From JAWPMT01 sp965267435 (lineage in GTDB: Bacteria > Bacteroidota > Bacteroidia > Cytophagales > Cyclobacteriaceae), in the NCBI GenBank assembly GCA_965267435.1, contig OZ253960.1, positions 3,472,001 to 3,536,000 of the forward strand: a stretch of DNA of 64,000 bases, written 5' to 3'. This document shows, one piece after another, positions 7,948 through 17,629 of this stretch; position 1 is the first letter of the stretch; each line of letters opens with the position of its first letter. Under the pieces are notes generated by a model. It was given only the letters and a program-made list of their open reading frames with translations, was not told where the DNA came from and did not search any database. Made by a program: the position numbers and the translations under genes.

Positions 7948-10347
7948 CTATTCATCACGCAGCGAGTGGATAGGATTGGCCAAAGCTGCAGAAATGGACT
8001 TGTAGCTCACCGCCACCACAGTAATGAAGACAGCCCCCAATCCTGCAACAGCATAAACTCCCAGGTGCCATGGGTCCAACAGATCGATACGGTACTGGAA
8101 ATCACCAATCCAATTGGTCAAGAACAGATAAGCCACCGGCCATGCCACGAGATTGGCAATGACGATCAGGAGCACAAACTCCTTCATCAAGAGCTTTATG
8201 ATCTGTTGAATGCTGGAGCCCAGCACTTTCCGCACGCCTATTTCCTTCCGCCGCTGCTCGACCATGAAAAAGGACAAGCCAAATAAGCCCAGTGCTGAAA
8301 GTGCTATTGACAGCCACGTGAAAATCGACACGAGGGATGAGAAGAACTCATCAGAAGCAAACAACTGGTCAAACTCCTGATCAAAGAACTGGTAATCGAA
8401 TGGATAATTGGGGAAGTCGTCCAGCCACGTCCGCTCCAAAAACTCGACTGTGCCACGCATATCTTCAGAGCTTATCCGCACGTTGAAGTTGGCGCTAGGA
8501 TTGGGATTGTAGAACATCATCAATGGCTCAATCTTATGCCGCATGTTGGCGAAGTGAAAATCCTTGATCACGCCAATCACCGTTCGTCTTGCATCATTCC
8601 CGAAGACCAATTTTTTACCGACGGCCTCATCCCATCCAAGGGCTTCCATCATCGCCTGATTGATGATGATTGCTTCATCCTGATCGGAGCCAAAAGTTTC
8701 GTCGTAGTTGCGACCAGCGGCTAATTCGATACCCATGAGGTCGAGATAATCCGCGTCCATGGACATAGCACTGACAATGTAGGGCTCATCTTCATTTCCC
8801 CCCTCGACATTGACACCATTTCTTCCGAGGGTGCGCCCTGGCATATTGCTCGAATAAGCCACACTCAATACATCCGGGTTTTGTGAGAGTTTCTGCCTGT
8901 AAGCCTCCAGTCGCTCACCTAGTCCCGGACTATTGATGCTGATGTTGATGATTTGGTCCTTGTTGAATCCCAGTTGCTTGTTTTTGATGTAGTCGATCTG
9001 ACGGGCCACAAGCAGTGTCACGCAAATCATGCCTATCGATGCCACAAACTGGAGTACAACGAGGGTCTTTCTCAGCCATATCCCCTTGGAGCTGGTTTGA
9101 AAGCGACCTCGAAGAATGGTGACCGCTTGAATACCGGATAGGATCATGGCTGGATAGAATCCCGCCAGCAGCCCAATGACGATGGCTAGTGCCAGGTAGG
9201 CAGGTAGTATCCACTTCATGCTGACCAATATGGCGCTGACACTCAAATCGAGTCCTAAGCCCACGGTATCATTGAGCAGATACACCAGAGCACCGGCGAG
9301 CAACAATGCCGCTACGCTGAGAACCACGGACTCAATCAGATGCTGGGTGATCAGCAGTCCCTTTGTACTTCCAACGACCTTGCGGATGCCCACTTCTTTT
9401 GCCCGGCCTGACGATTGCGCGGTGGTGAGGTTAATGAAATTGAACGCCGCAATGAGTATGATAAAAATAGCAACCCCACCCATAGCATAGGTGTAGACAG
9501 CATCTCCTTTATTGATGTGATAAAAATCAAACAGGATCCCGGAAGACTTCAAGTGGATGTCGTTGAGCGGCTGGAGCTGCGGGATCCAGAAATCCCTCAC
9601 ATCATTGGCCAAGGCAATCTCCGCCATCTTCCCTTCGACCATGGCTTCGTCATCGGCGTCAGACAGGACCGCGTAGCCAATCATCCCAAGTCCACCCCAT
9701 GAATCAATGTATTGGGCCAACGAAGAATCCGACTGGGCCGGAAACAGCGACATCAAAACATCGAAGCCGAGGTGAGAATTGGCTGTGACATCATCCATCA
9801 GTCCCACGACTTCCCAGCTCTGGTCGTTGACAGTCATCAACTGGCCAACGGCATCCACTTCCTCGCCAAAAACCTTTTTTGCGAAGCCCTCAGTAAAGAT
9901 CAACTTGTGCGGTTGATTGAATTTCTCAACGGTTATTTCCGGAGTGCGAAGAGGTAGATCGAAAATCTCGAAGAAATCTTGTTCGACGTACAATGCATGC
10001 TCTGAGTAATGGCCGTCGTCCCCGATCTCCAGTCGCTGCTCCCCCGCATAGAGGACTCTGGAAGCAACTTCCACCTCGGGTATCTCTTCCTCTGCGGCTC
10101 GGGGCATTCGCGGATTGGAGATCGCTACTTCATTGCTTGTGACACCTAAGGCCTCATCGATGGTGGTGAACCGAAAGATGCGATCGGCCTTCTCATGCCA
10201 TCGGTCATAGGAGATCTCATTGAAGAAAAAAAGTGAAAGAACAATGAAAGCGGCAAAGCCCAAAGTAAGGCCCAGAATATTGATAAAGGTGGACAGGGCG
10301 TTTTTCTGAAAGCTGCGGAAGGCAACCCGAAGGAACGTTCGTATCAT
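7948..10347 (-). CDS. FtsX/MacB-type ABC transporter permease
   Basis: 799 aa with duplicated FtsX/MacB architecture: an N-terminal membrane helix (residues 20-42), a periplasmic MacB_PCD domain, three helices near 285-400, a repeat helix near 430, a second periplasmic domain, then three helices near 680-790. The motifs RAKEVGIRKVVGS and RRKEIGVRKVLGSS are the conserved cytoplasmic loops that contact the ATPase. No ATP-binding subunit lies nearby, as is usual for the many orphan permeases of this type in Bacteroidota. It may export a peptide or lipid, or transmit a mechanical signal; the substrate is unknown. Confidence 0.92.
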   Translation of the reverse strand: MIRTFLRVAFRSFQKNALSTFINILGLTLGFAAFIVLSLFFFNEISYDRWHEKADRIFRFTTIDEALGVTSNEVAISNPRMPRAAEEEIPEVEVASRVLYAGEQRLEIGDDGHYSEHALYVEQDFFEIFDLPLRTPEITVEKFNQPHKLIFTEGFAKKVFGEEVDAVGQLMTVNDQSWEVVGLMDDVTANSHLGFDVLMSLFPAQSDSSLAQYIDSWGGLGMIGYAVLSDADDEAMVEGKMAEIALANDVRDFWIPQLQPLNDIHLKSSGILFDFYHINKGDAVYTYAMGGVAIFIILIAAFNFINLTTAQSSGRAKEVGIRKVVGSTKGLLITQHLIESVVLSVAALLLAGALVYLLNDTVGLGLDLSVSAILVSMKWILPAYLALAIVIGLLAGFYPAMILSGIQAVTILRGRFQTSSKGIWLRKTLVVLQFVASIGMICVTLLVARQIDYIKNKQLGFNKDQIINISINSPGLGERLEAYRQKLSQNPDVLSVAYSSNMPGRTLGRNGVNVEGGNEDEPYIVSAMSMDADYLDLMGIELAAGRNYDETFGSDQDEAIIINQAMMEALGWDEAVGKKLVFGNDARRTVIGVIKDFHFANMRHKIEPLMMFYNPNPSANFNVRISSEDMRGTVEFLERTWLDDFPNYPFDYQFFDQEFDQLFASDEFFSSLVSIFTWLSIALSALGLFGLSFFMVEQRRKEIGVRKVLGSSIQQIIKLLMKEFVLLIVIANLVAWPVAYLFLTNWIGDFQYRIDLLDPWHLGVYAVAGLGAVFITVVAVSYKSISAALANPIHSLRDE

Positions 10348-10626
10348 GCTAAATTGAGTTTTTGACCTATGAAAGATAGGTTCGTCTACGTACCTGTATC
10401 AAGGAGGTTTACATCAGTGGGCATAGACACGTCCAAGTGGAAGAAGTGCCCACTTGCAATACACACGTGTGCAATAAGTACGGTGGCCCATTCAATCGAC
10501 CTCTGTTCCCACTCAACGGTTTAGTATCCTGCCCGTTCTGCGAGCGCACGGCGCTTATGCAGAAATGTATAAATTAGTTAGTGAACACAGCATATAAATT
10601 ACCAGAACACAGCGAACACAACCACC

Positions 10627-11103
10627 ATGGAAAACCAGATATTCTCAAGGATAGTCACCGGAATAATGGCTATCATTCTTATGATCGCTCCACTCGGAGC
10701 ACAACCAGACGAAGCAAGAATGCCTCATTTTTCGGGCTATTTCGAAATGGAAAGTGGCCAGCTGGTCTATTATCCTACTCGAGTTGAGTGGTACTTCGTC
10801 TACGGACGTGATGGCAAGTCCATCGTGGGATTGAACTTTGTCCTTCCCTATGAGGATATAAAAAGAACCTACTCCATCTCTGAGCGCAGAAGCACAAAAA
10901 AGGGGGACTTATTCATCTGTGGCAAGACCACTATCTACTGGGACAAACGAAGCGATTTGTCTGATGATGAACCCTTGATCACTATTTCTAAAACGGACGA
11001 GATCAAGCTGCCTTTGCATAAAAAGAGCGGTTACAAGGCATTTTCTGCGGACAAGTCCTACGCCTCCGGCGAAGCCCAGGTTCGCGTTCAGCGGCCGAGG
11101 TAA
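10627..11103 (+). CDS. Small secreted protein, paralogue of the 7437-7913 product
   Basis: 158 residues with a signal peptide ending PLGAQ. It shares FSGYFEMESGQLVYYPTRVEW and LITISKTDEI with the protein at 7437-7913, in the same order and spacing, and both contain an IFICG/LFICG strand. No catalytic motif or known domain is visible. It is convergent with the Nramp-like gene, whose stop lies only 3 bases away. Confidence 0.7.
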   Translation: MENQIFSRIVTGIMAIILMIAPLGAQPDEARMPHFSGYFEMESGQLVYYPTRVEWYFVYGRDGKSIVGLNFVLPYEDIKRTYSISERRSTKKGDLFICGKTTIYWDKRSDLSDDEPLITISKTDEIKLPLHKKSGYKAFSADKSYASGEAQVRVQRPR

Positions 11104-11106
11104 ATT

Positions 11107-12354
11107 CTAGAAGAAATCAACGAAGCCTTTGAACGCTACATAAAGCATGTAGCAGTTGAAGATAAGGGTGATGCCCAGCATGATATTCATCGTCCGTGAA
11201 CTGGTATGTTCACCCATGATGTCTTTGCGATTCAGGAGTAAGATCAGGAACAAGGTTATCAGTGGCATCACTAACGGGCTGACGGCTTGCGAAGCGATAA
11301 GGATCCACACGGGCTTACCACCAAAGACGGGCATCACGAGGCAGGTCAGCGCGATGAGTATCACCAGCCCCTTCACCAGCGGTCGTCTCATGTCACGAGG
11401 GCCGTGCGTATAATCCGCCATCAGCCAGGGAAACAGGAGGAGATTAGGAAAGATTGAAGATAAAGCGGCACCTACGATCCCCACGGTGAACAAGGTCAAT
11501 GCAAAGTCTCCCGCCCAGGGTCCCAGTGCGTACATCATATCTGTGGGATCTTCTACCGATGTACCTGTGAAATACAATGTCCCTGTGGCACTCACCATGA
11601 TGGCAAAGCTGATCAAGAAGGTCATGACCATAGAGATGCTTGCGTCCTTGTTTTCCCGCCGGAGGTCTTCGCGAGTCCATCCCTGTTCTTGCACAAGGAT
11701 ACTCCTGGAGGCAAGGCAAACACCTGCCATGGTCGTACCCACCATCCCCGCCACCACCAGTCCCGTGTTGGGAATGTTGGCTGTAGAGGGAAAGAATGCT
11801 GCAATATCCTGATCCGCCTGGCTGACCACCATGACGCTTGTGATGATGAACCCAATGGACATGAGCGCCACGAGAAATGACATGGCATTGATGAAATTCT
11901 TGTGCTTCCCACTCCAAAACAACCCAATTAGTATGGCGATAAAGACGAGCGCGACCACGACACGACTAAGGTTCGCAAAGCCCGTATTGATTCGTACCCA
12001 CTCGACCACGACCTCGGCCACCACACCCATGATGCCAATAAGTGAGGAGACAATCGTGGTGGTCAGAGCGGCAATGATGAAAATGGTCACTGGACTCCCA
12101 AAGGCCTTGCGAAAATTGTACATCAGCGTCTCGCCGGAGACGAGGGTCAGTTTGCTGATGGCCACGAGGAGATAATAAGTAAAAAAGCAGGACAACAACA
12201 GCGCCCAACTTAGCGAAAGGCCAAACTTTGCTCCTGAGACGACCATGGAAGTGACACTACCAGTGCCGACGACATAGCCTATGATGAATAAGCCCGGGCC
12301 GAAGTTTTGGACCGCGGCCTTTACTCTGTCAAGTAGTTGGGTGAAGATGCTCAT
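11107..12354 (-). CDS. Nramp-like (LeuT-fold) membrane transporter with altered metal site
   Basis: 415 aa with about eleven hydrophobic segments and the general Nramp pattern: GPGLFIIGYVVGTGS in helix 1, GETLMYNFRKAFG, a conserved helix 6 region GMVGTTMAGVCLASR. The canonical helix-1 DPGN metal motif is replaced by GTGS (residues 30-33), and the helix-6 metal-ligand pattern is not clear. Its substrate may therefore not be Mn/Fe. It is the last gene of an overlapping operon with enoyl-CoA hydratase (4-base ATGA overlap) and a CoA-transferase. Uptake of a carboxylate or similar nutrient degraded by these enzymes is my preferred guess. Confidence 0.75.
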   Translation of the reverse strand: MSIFTQLLDRVKAAVQNFGPGLFIIGYVVGTGSVTSMVVSGAKFGLSLSWALLLSCFFTYYLLVAISKLTLVSGETLMYNFRKAFGSPVTIFIIAALTTTIVSSLIGIMGVVAEVVVEWVRINTGFANLSRVVVALVFIAILIGLFWSGKHKNFINAMSFLVALMSIGFIITSVMVVSQADQDIAAFFPSTANIPNTGLVVAGMVGTTMAGVCLASRSILVQEQGWTREDLRRENKDASISMVMTFLISFAIMVSATGTLYFTGTSVEDPTDMMYALGPWAGDFALTLFTVGIVGAALSSIFPNLLLFPWLMADYTHGPRDMRRPLVKGLVILIALTCLVMPVFGGKPVWILIASQAVSPLVMPLITLFLILLLNRKDIMGEHTSSRTMNIMLGITLIFNCYMLYVAFKGFVDFF

Positions 12355-13073
12355 TCGTCTTTTTGGTTTTTGGCAAAATGCGTCGCTCGTACATCAAAAT
12401 GTGGATCAACGGGATGTCCTGCCGCAACCTGCCGGATGGCACTTTTTGCTAACCTAAAGGTGGCAGGCTTAATCAATCGCAATTGCTCCGTAAATGCGGT
12501 GACCTGAGCACTTTGCTCTTCGGTATTCAACACCCTTGTGGCAAGACCCAGTTGATAGGCCTCCTGGGCCGTCAATCGTTCGGAAAGAAGGATCAGTCGC
12601 TTGGCACCAGCCTCGCCGATCAACCGGGTTGCACGAGGTATCCCTCCCCAACCAGGAAGCCAGCCATGGCTCACCTCTGGAAATGATAGCACCGATTGTT
12701 CGGTTACGAGCCGAAAGTCACAGCACAGGGCCAGCTCCAGTCCACCACCCATCGCATAGCCATCAATGTATGCGACAGTAGGTTTGGGCAAAGACTCCAG
12801 CGTCGAAAAGATATCGTGACCCAAGAGGATCCAGTCATCAATCTCTTTGCCCTCGAGGGCGTTGAATTCCTTGAGGTTGGCTCCGGTCGAGAACGACCTA
12901 TCACCTGCCCCTCTGATCACGACGACATTCACGGCCTCCTCTCTGTGGGCGTATTGGATGGCCTCGTTCAACTGATTGAGCATCTCCAGGCCCATACAAT
13001 TGTGCTTGGCCGCATTGTTCAAGGTAACTGTAAAGACACTATTGTCCAGTGCGGTAATGATTGGATCAGCCAT
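12351..13073 (-). CDS. Enoyl-CoA hydratase/isomerase family protein
   Basis: A crotonase-fold protein of 240 aa from the chosen ATG at 13071-13073 (MADPIITALDN). The frame continues upstream to 13130, but that part overlaps the CoA-transferase and looks non-native. Oxyanion-hole segments are visible: FSTGANLKEF (near residue 65) and GYAMGGGLELALCCDFRL (near 100). It likely hydrates, isomerises or cleaves an acyl-CoA made by the upstream CoA-transferase. The start overlaps the CoA-transferase stop by 8 bases, and the stop overlaps the transporter start. Confidence 0.88.
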   Translation of the reverse strand: MADPIITALDNSVFTVTLNNAAKHNCMGLEMLNQLNEAIQYAHREEAVNVVVIRGAGDRSFSTGANLKEFNALEGKEIDDWILLGHDIFSTLESLPKPTVAYIDGYAMGGGLELALCCDFRLVTEQSVLSFPEVSHGWLPGWGGIPRATRLIGEAGAKRLILLSERLTAQEAYQLGLATRVLNTEEQSAQVTAFTEQLRLIKPATFRLAKSAIRQVAAGHPVDPHFDVRATHFAKNQKDE

Positions 13074-14619
13074 TACTCCTCTCTTTTGCCTCTTTTCTAA
13101 TGACCTCCCCCGCAAAGACTTCGGCGTCAAAGGTTTTGAGCTGATCGTTCACTCTGGGTTGGAAGTCCATCATATCCAAAATATCATTTTGCAGGTCCAC
13201 ACCGGGAGCGATCTCGATCAACTCCAAGCCACCTGTCACAAGCTTAAAGACCGCTCTTTCGGTCACATAAAGCACCTCCTGGCCCTTCTCCAAGGCGTAT
13301 TTCGCCGAGAAGGTAACCTGCTCTACCGCATCGATGAACTTTTTGAATTGGCCACTATGATTGATCTTCAACGCACTATCGGTGACCCCGATATCAGCCT
13401 TGACGGCAAATGTGCCACAGAATACGACCTTCTTGGCATTTTGAGAGATGTCGATGAAGCCTCCACAACCTGTGAGGAATTTGCCAAAGCGGCTCGAATT
13501 GACATTACCATGCTGGTCTATCTGGGCGAATCCAAGGAAGGCAATATCGAGCCCACCTCCGTGAAAGTAGTCGAACTGATAGCCATCGTCGACGATCACA
13601 CTGGGATTGTACATGGCGCCAAAGTTGAGCCCTGTTGTCGGAATGCCCCCCGTGGACCCCTGCTCGATCATAAATACAAGGTCCTTGTCGAAATTTTCCT
13701 GCTGTGCGACAATAGGTACGCCATCGGCCATACCGTAGCCCAGATTCACAAAAGCCCCCCTTTGCAGTTCCCTGGCGGCGCGGCGGCTTACTATTTTCTT
13801 GACGCCTTCCAGCTGCAGCTCGTCATTCTCAAAAGGTGCATCGCGCTTCACCAGGGCTGGATCAAACTTCGATATAAAGGTCATCTCCTGATCTGGATCC
13901 TGCACGACGTAATCGATCAGCACTCCCGGAACTTTGACGCTTCCGGGATCCGCATGATTGTTATTGATGTTCTTGACCTGGCAGATCACGATGCCGTCAT
14001 TCACCTTCGCTGCCTGAGCGAGTGACATCATGGCGAAGAAGCCGACCTCCTCTTCCATTGTCAGATTTCCTTCCTTGTCGACCGATGTTCCGCGGATGAT
14101 CGCGATCTCTATTTTGTGGGCGTCGTAAAACAAGTACTCCTCACCCTTGATATTGATGTTATGTACTAAGTCCTCTGTGGTGATGTGGTTGATCTTACCT
14201 CCCTCCAATCGGGGGTCCACAAACGTATGAAGCCCCACCTTGGTCACAAGTCCTGGTTTGCCCGAAGCACAGGCTCTCATCAACTGGCTGAGGACACCCT
14301 GCGGTAAGTTGTGGCCGGTGAGCTTGTTGGCCTTTGCGAGGGCGACCATTTTGGGAGCATTGCCCCAGAAGCCTCCCACGGCTGAACGTACCAGCCCTTC
14401 ATGGGCGAAGTGTTGGAGTCCTCTTTTGTCATTGTCGCCGAGGCCACAAGGGTGAATGACGTCGATCTGTTTTGGTTGTGCGGAGGTGACAAAGCGCTCA
14501 CCAATCGCCTTCATGATGAGATCCGGTACAGCATGTCCAGCACCTCCTCCTCCAATGGCCACGGTAGCCCCATCTGGGATAAGTTCTGCAGCGGTTTCTG
14601 GGTCTATGAGTTTAAACAT
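13066..14619 (-). CDS. Family I acyl-CoA:carboxylate CoA-transferase
   Basis: 517 aa with both halves of the family I fold in one chain, as in YdiF and propionate CoA-transferases. The N-terminal half has the glycine-rich GATVAIGGGGAGHAVPDL. The C-terminal half carries the catalytic glutamate in MIEQGSTGGIP (Glu319), followed by an FDYFHGGGLDIAFLG region. The reaction moves CoA from an acyl-CoA such as acetyl-CoA to a free carboxylic acid. It is the first gene of a three-gene overlapping operon (CoA-transferase, enoyl-CoA hydratase, transporter), consistent with uptake, activation and breakdown of a carboxylate. Confidence 0.9.
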   Translation of the reverse strand: MFKLIDPETAAELIPDGATVAIGGGGAGHAVPDLIMKAIGERFVTSAQPKQIDVIHPCGLGDNDKRGLQHFAHEGLVRSAVGGFWGNAPKMVALAKANKLTGHNLPQGVLSQLMRACASGKPGLVTKVGLHTFVDPRLEGGKINHITTEDLVHNINIKGEEYLFYDAHKIEIAIIRGTSVDKEGNLTMEEEVGFFAMMSLAQAAKVNDGIVICQVKNINNNHADPGSVKVPGVLIDYVVQDPDQEMTFISKFDPALVKRDAPFENDELQLEGVKKIVSRRAARELQRGAFVNLGYGMADGVPIVAQQENFDKDLVFMIEQGSTGGIPTTGLNFGAMYNPSVIVDDGYQFDYFHGGGLDIAFLGFAQIDQHGNVNSSRFGKFLTGCGGFIDISQNAKKVVFCGTFAVKADIGVTDSALKINHSGQFKKFIDAVEQVTFSAKYALEKGQEVLYVTERAVFKLVTGGLELIEIAPGVDLQNDILDMMDFQPRVNDQLKTFDAEVFAGEVIRKEAKERSNG

Positions 14620-14878
14620 CGATTAGGTTCTTGAACGCTCTCATTGCAAGAATAGCTGTCCGTCGAAAGTTAGCCAAAACTGCCCTTAATCGAACCTGAG
14701 CTGCTGGACAAACGTCTCAAAGCGCTTATCACAGCATCTTCTTGGCATGAAAACCAGCCCGGGGCAGCCTACTCCTGCAGCCTTGCGAAACACTTGCCAA
14801 CGTCCAACCTATTGATTTGCGTACGGACTTCCACTATGTTCGCTAGCGACTCTAGAATAAAGAAACAGCTCCCACAAC

Positions 14879-15679
14879 GTGATGATCAACAAAATCAAAA
14901 AACACCATCAAGACGCCATCGACAACCTCACCAATGAATACAAGGATGACCCGCAGTTCCCCGCGCTCATCATCGGCGGCTCCGTGGCCAAAGGAGTAGC
15001 AAGGGACGATTCAGACATTGACTTCATGATCGTCGCCACTGACGAAGTCTACGCTGAGCGGCAAGCTCGAAATAACCTTTTCATTAACCGTACGGACCTC
15101 TGTGACTATCCTGGTGGATTCGTCGACGGCAAGATCATCAACCGGCCCTATCTCTATGATGTGGCAGCAAAGGGCAATGAGCCTTCCAGGGCTGCGTTCG
15201 ACGGGGCTTTTACTGCCTACTCCCGTGACGAACAGTTGGTGGACATCATACAACAGATACAGCAGTATCCAGAAAAGGGACGCGACGAACGATTGAGATC
15301 ATTTTACTCCATGGCCTTCATCCAAAATTGGCTGATGGGTGAAGCCAGTCGACACCAAAACATCTATACGATGACCCGCGCTGCCTCTCAATTGGCATTG
15401 TACGCCGGCCGCCTGATCCTCACATACAACCGAGTGCTATTTCCTTATCACAAGTGGTTTCTCGAGTACATCAGCAAGTGCGAAGAAAAGCCTACCGATT
15501 TTCTAAATAATATAGACACGCTCTTGAAGGAGCCTAACCTCGTCAATGCGAATCGTCTCTTCCAGAGCGTACGAGACTTCCATGATTGGGGAGTTTCCGA
15601 CCTGGAAGCCTATTCGTGGTTTATGCGGGAGGTAGAGTGGAGTTGGATGGACGGCAGCACACCTTTGGAGGATTTGTAA
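14879..15679 (+). CDS. Nucleotidyltransferase-domain protein
   Basis: 266 aa. The polymerase-beta type nucleotidyltransferase signature is complete at residues 34-52: GGSVAKG, a short gap, then DSDIDFMIV, providing the GS and the paired Asp metal ligands. The remaining 200 residues are mostly helical, resembling stand-alone aminoglycoside/DUF-type transferases rather than tRNA or poly(A) enzymes. The product could nucleotidylate a small molecule or protein; the substrate is unknown. It stands alone, about 260 bases from its divergent neighbour. Confidence 0.8.
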   Translation: MMINKIKKHHQDAIDNLTNEYKDDPQFPALIIGGSVAKGVARDDSDIDFMIVATDEVYAERQARNNLFINRTDLCDYPGGFVDGKIINRPYLYDVAAKGNEPSRAAFDGAFTAYSRDEQLVDIIQQIQQYPEKGRDERLRSFYSMAFIQNWLMGEASRHQNIYTMTRAASQLALYAGRLILTYNRVLFPYHKWFLEYISKCEEKPTDFLNNIDTLLKEPNLVNANRLFQSVRDFHDWGVSDLEAYSWFMREVEWSWMDGSTPLEDL

Positions 15680-15806
15680 GGGTGAAGAAACCCAGCATCG
15701 AGCTTATCCATCCGTCCAAAAAACTGGTAGCATTCTTGCTCAGGTACGTCTAGTTGTGCCAAATCCCAAAAAAACCTACATTGGTCAAATCATCCCCGAA
15801 ACAGCT

Positions 15807-17414
15807 ATGAAGCATTTTTTGATCTTTTTGTTCCTCTGCACGTCTGCCCTGGAATCTATCGGTCAGCAACGCACTGGCGAACATGACTACGTCCTCGGTC
15901 CACTGTTCAAGATCTCCAAGAAAGAAGTGCCCATCGAGTTCATCGATGCCGACAGAGAAGGTTTTTATGTCTACTATGAGCGTGTGAGCCTGTCCGGAAG
16001 GGGGCAGAAGACCATCAAGAAATTCTCCTACAAGCTGGAGCCTGTTGATGAAGTCTCGCTCTCAGAGGGCTCCTTCTCCAGATTCGATTCCTATGCGGCT
16101 TTTATGCTGGGCAATCGCATGTATCACGTTTCTGTGAAATACGTCCCCGCCAGCTCTAGCAGAGAACTCGTGCTGAAGAATCCCAATGTACACCTGCAGC
16201 AGATCAATAAGTCTGATCTAAGCCTGGAGCCCAGATTGCCCCTGGCACAACTGGCCACCGATGGGGAGGCGATCGCGGATATTGATGTCATATTCTCACA
16301 GGACTCTTCACTCTTCGCTGTGGCCTATTCCATCATGAATAAAAAGAATGAGCCAGACAGGATGGGTGTGCATGTTCTACGCGCAGACAATATGGAGGTC
16401 ATCTGGGAGGATCGGGTGATACTGCCCTACACGGACAAACTCATGGAGGTGCAGGACTTTCTTCTTGGCGCAACCGGGGAATTCTACATTCTCGGAAAAC
16501 GCTTCAAAGGCAAAGCAAAAAATAAACGTAATGGTCAGGCCAATTACGACTTTATGTTTTTCGAATTCGACGAAAGCAAGCTACTAGATTCCATCAAATT
16601 CGAGGCAGGCGATAGGTTTCTCAGAGACTTGCGCATGGGATTCGCTCCAAACGGGGATATTTTGACAGGTGGTATCTTCTCCAATGAAGGAATGAATGGC
16701 ACGGGTGGCCTCTTCTTTATGAGCCTCGACGGCACAACCAAGGCGGTCCTGAGTACGTCTTTCAAAGATTTTGACCTGGACATATTGACCGCCAACATGA
16801 CGGAGAAGCAAGCGAAAAAAGTGGAAAAGAACGTCGAGAGAGGGGACGACGTGGAACTGCCCTATTTCTACATCAATGAATTCATCAGCCAGGCCGACGG
16901 GAGTGTCCAGATGCTCGCAGAGGAGCGCCAGATCCGCTCTGAGACGAGGTGGACCCAAGGCATGAATGGCATGGGCCCGACAACGTATGAGGTCTTCCAC
17001 TTCTATTACAGGGACATCCTCGTCGTCAATATCAATAGGGAAGGAGAGATCGACTGGGTCGAGAAGGTAGCCAAGAACCAACATTCGGTCAATGACAATG
17101 GCATATACTCATCGTTCGCAACGGCCATAGTTGCTGACGCTATCTATCTCATATACAATGACAATAGGGCCAACCTGAACTATTCTGGAACCGGCAGAGT
17201 GGCACAGATGAGCAGCAAATCCTCGACATATATTGCACTCAACAAGGTCCAGGCTGATGGCACATCAACACGGAGTCCGTTCTTGTCAATGAAAGAAACG
17301 GAGACCATTATTCGCCCTCAGCTGACGATGCAGGTCACTGACGACGAAGTCCTCCTGTTCGGTCACAAAAAACTGAAAAAGCAGCAGTTTATATTGGTGA
17401 AATTGGAGGAGTGA
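15807..17414 (+). CDS. Secreted protein of unknown function, possibly beta-propeller
   Basis: The chosen ATG at 15807 starts a clear signal peptide (MKHFLIFLFLCTSALESIGQ); the frame is open from a GTG at 15756. The 535-residue protein has repeated short beta-strand patterns such as LFAVAYSIMN, FYILGKRFKG, DILTGGIFSN and VLLFGHKKL, spaced like propeller blades. No catalytic motif is recognised. It is the last gene before the 17.4-28.8 kb island, and its base composition and style match the flanks rather than the island. Confidence 0.65.
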   Translation: MKHFLIFLFLCTSALESIGQQRTGEHDYVLGPLFKISKKEVPIEFIDADREGFYVYYERVSLSGRGQKTIKKFSYKLEPVDEVSLSEGSFSRFDSYAAFMLGNRMYHVSVKYVPASSSRELVLKNPNVHLQQINKSDLSLEPRLPLAQLATDGEAIADIDVIFSQDSSLFAVAYSIMNKKNEPDRMGVHVLRADNMEVIWEDRVILPYTDKLMEVQDFLLGATGEFYILGKRFKGKAKNKRNGQANYDFMFFEFDESKLLDSIKFEAGDRFLRDLRMGFAPNGDILTGGIFSNEGMNGTGGLFFMSLDGTTKAVLSTSFKDFDLDILTANMTEKQAKKVEKNVERGDDVELPYFYINEFISQADGSVQMLAEERQIRSETRWTQGMNGMGPTTYEVFHFYYRDILVVNINREGEIDWVEKVAKNQHSVNDNGIYSSFATAIVADAIYLIYNDNRANLNYSGTGRVAQMSSKSSTYIALNKVQADGTSTRSPFLSMKETETIIRPQLTMQVTDDEVLLFGHKKLKKQQFILVKLEE

Positions 17415-17493
17415 GGGGCGCTTGTAGTCCCAAAAATGGCTCCGTATTACCTCCTCCCAAAAAGGGAACTTCAATACCTCCAAAAAGCCTAAG

Positions 17494-17509
17494 TACCACC
17501 TAATAGGTA
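17494..17509. promoter_or_regulatory. NarL-type 7-2-7 operator, site A
   Basis: TACCACC-TA-ATAGGTA: two inverted TACC-type heptamers separated by two bases (TACC-N8-GGTA overall), 120 bases before the ATG at 17630. Two further single half-sites TACCTCC lie upstream at 17448-17454 and 17475-17481. The arrangement is the one known for NarL-family response regulators, and one is encoded at 22090-22719. Binding is inferred. Confidence 0.6.
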
Positions 17510-17518
17510 TTTATCTTC

Positions 17519-17620
17519 ATGGCTTTTCTGGGGTAGAAATCCGGTGAAGCAGGCATACAACTTTGCTAGCAACACAGGCGGATCCCGAAAAGCCTCAAAG
17601 AGAGTAGGAAGACATTCAAT
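17519..17620 (+). repeat. Conserved island leader, copy 1
   Basis: A 102-base block directly after operator A and ending just before the ATG at 17630. It aligns without gaps to 28007-28108 at roughly 80% identity by hand count. The best-kept core is AGGCGGAT.C.GAAAAGCCTC followed by AGAGTAGGAAGACAT. It may be a structured 5' UTR: ATCC near the start can pair with GGAT in the core, and AGGC with GCCT. It is oriented with the gene. Confidence 0.7.
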
Positions 17621-17629
17621 ATCAATGTT

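Noticed and set aside
10400..10460. Inverted repeat GTGGGCA...TGCCCAC upstream of the 10627 gene
   Set aside because: Single occurrence with a loop of about 20 bases, no T-run and no neighbouring copy; not enough to call a terminator or operator.
17519..17620. Leader as a known riboswitch (c-di-GMP, cobalamin, TPP)
   Set aside because: I could not find the defining boxes of any of these classes in the three copies.
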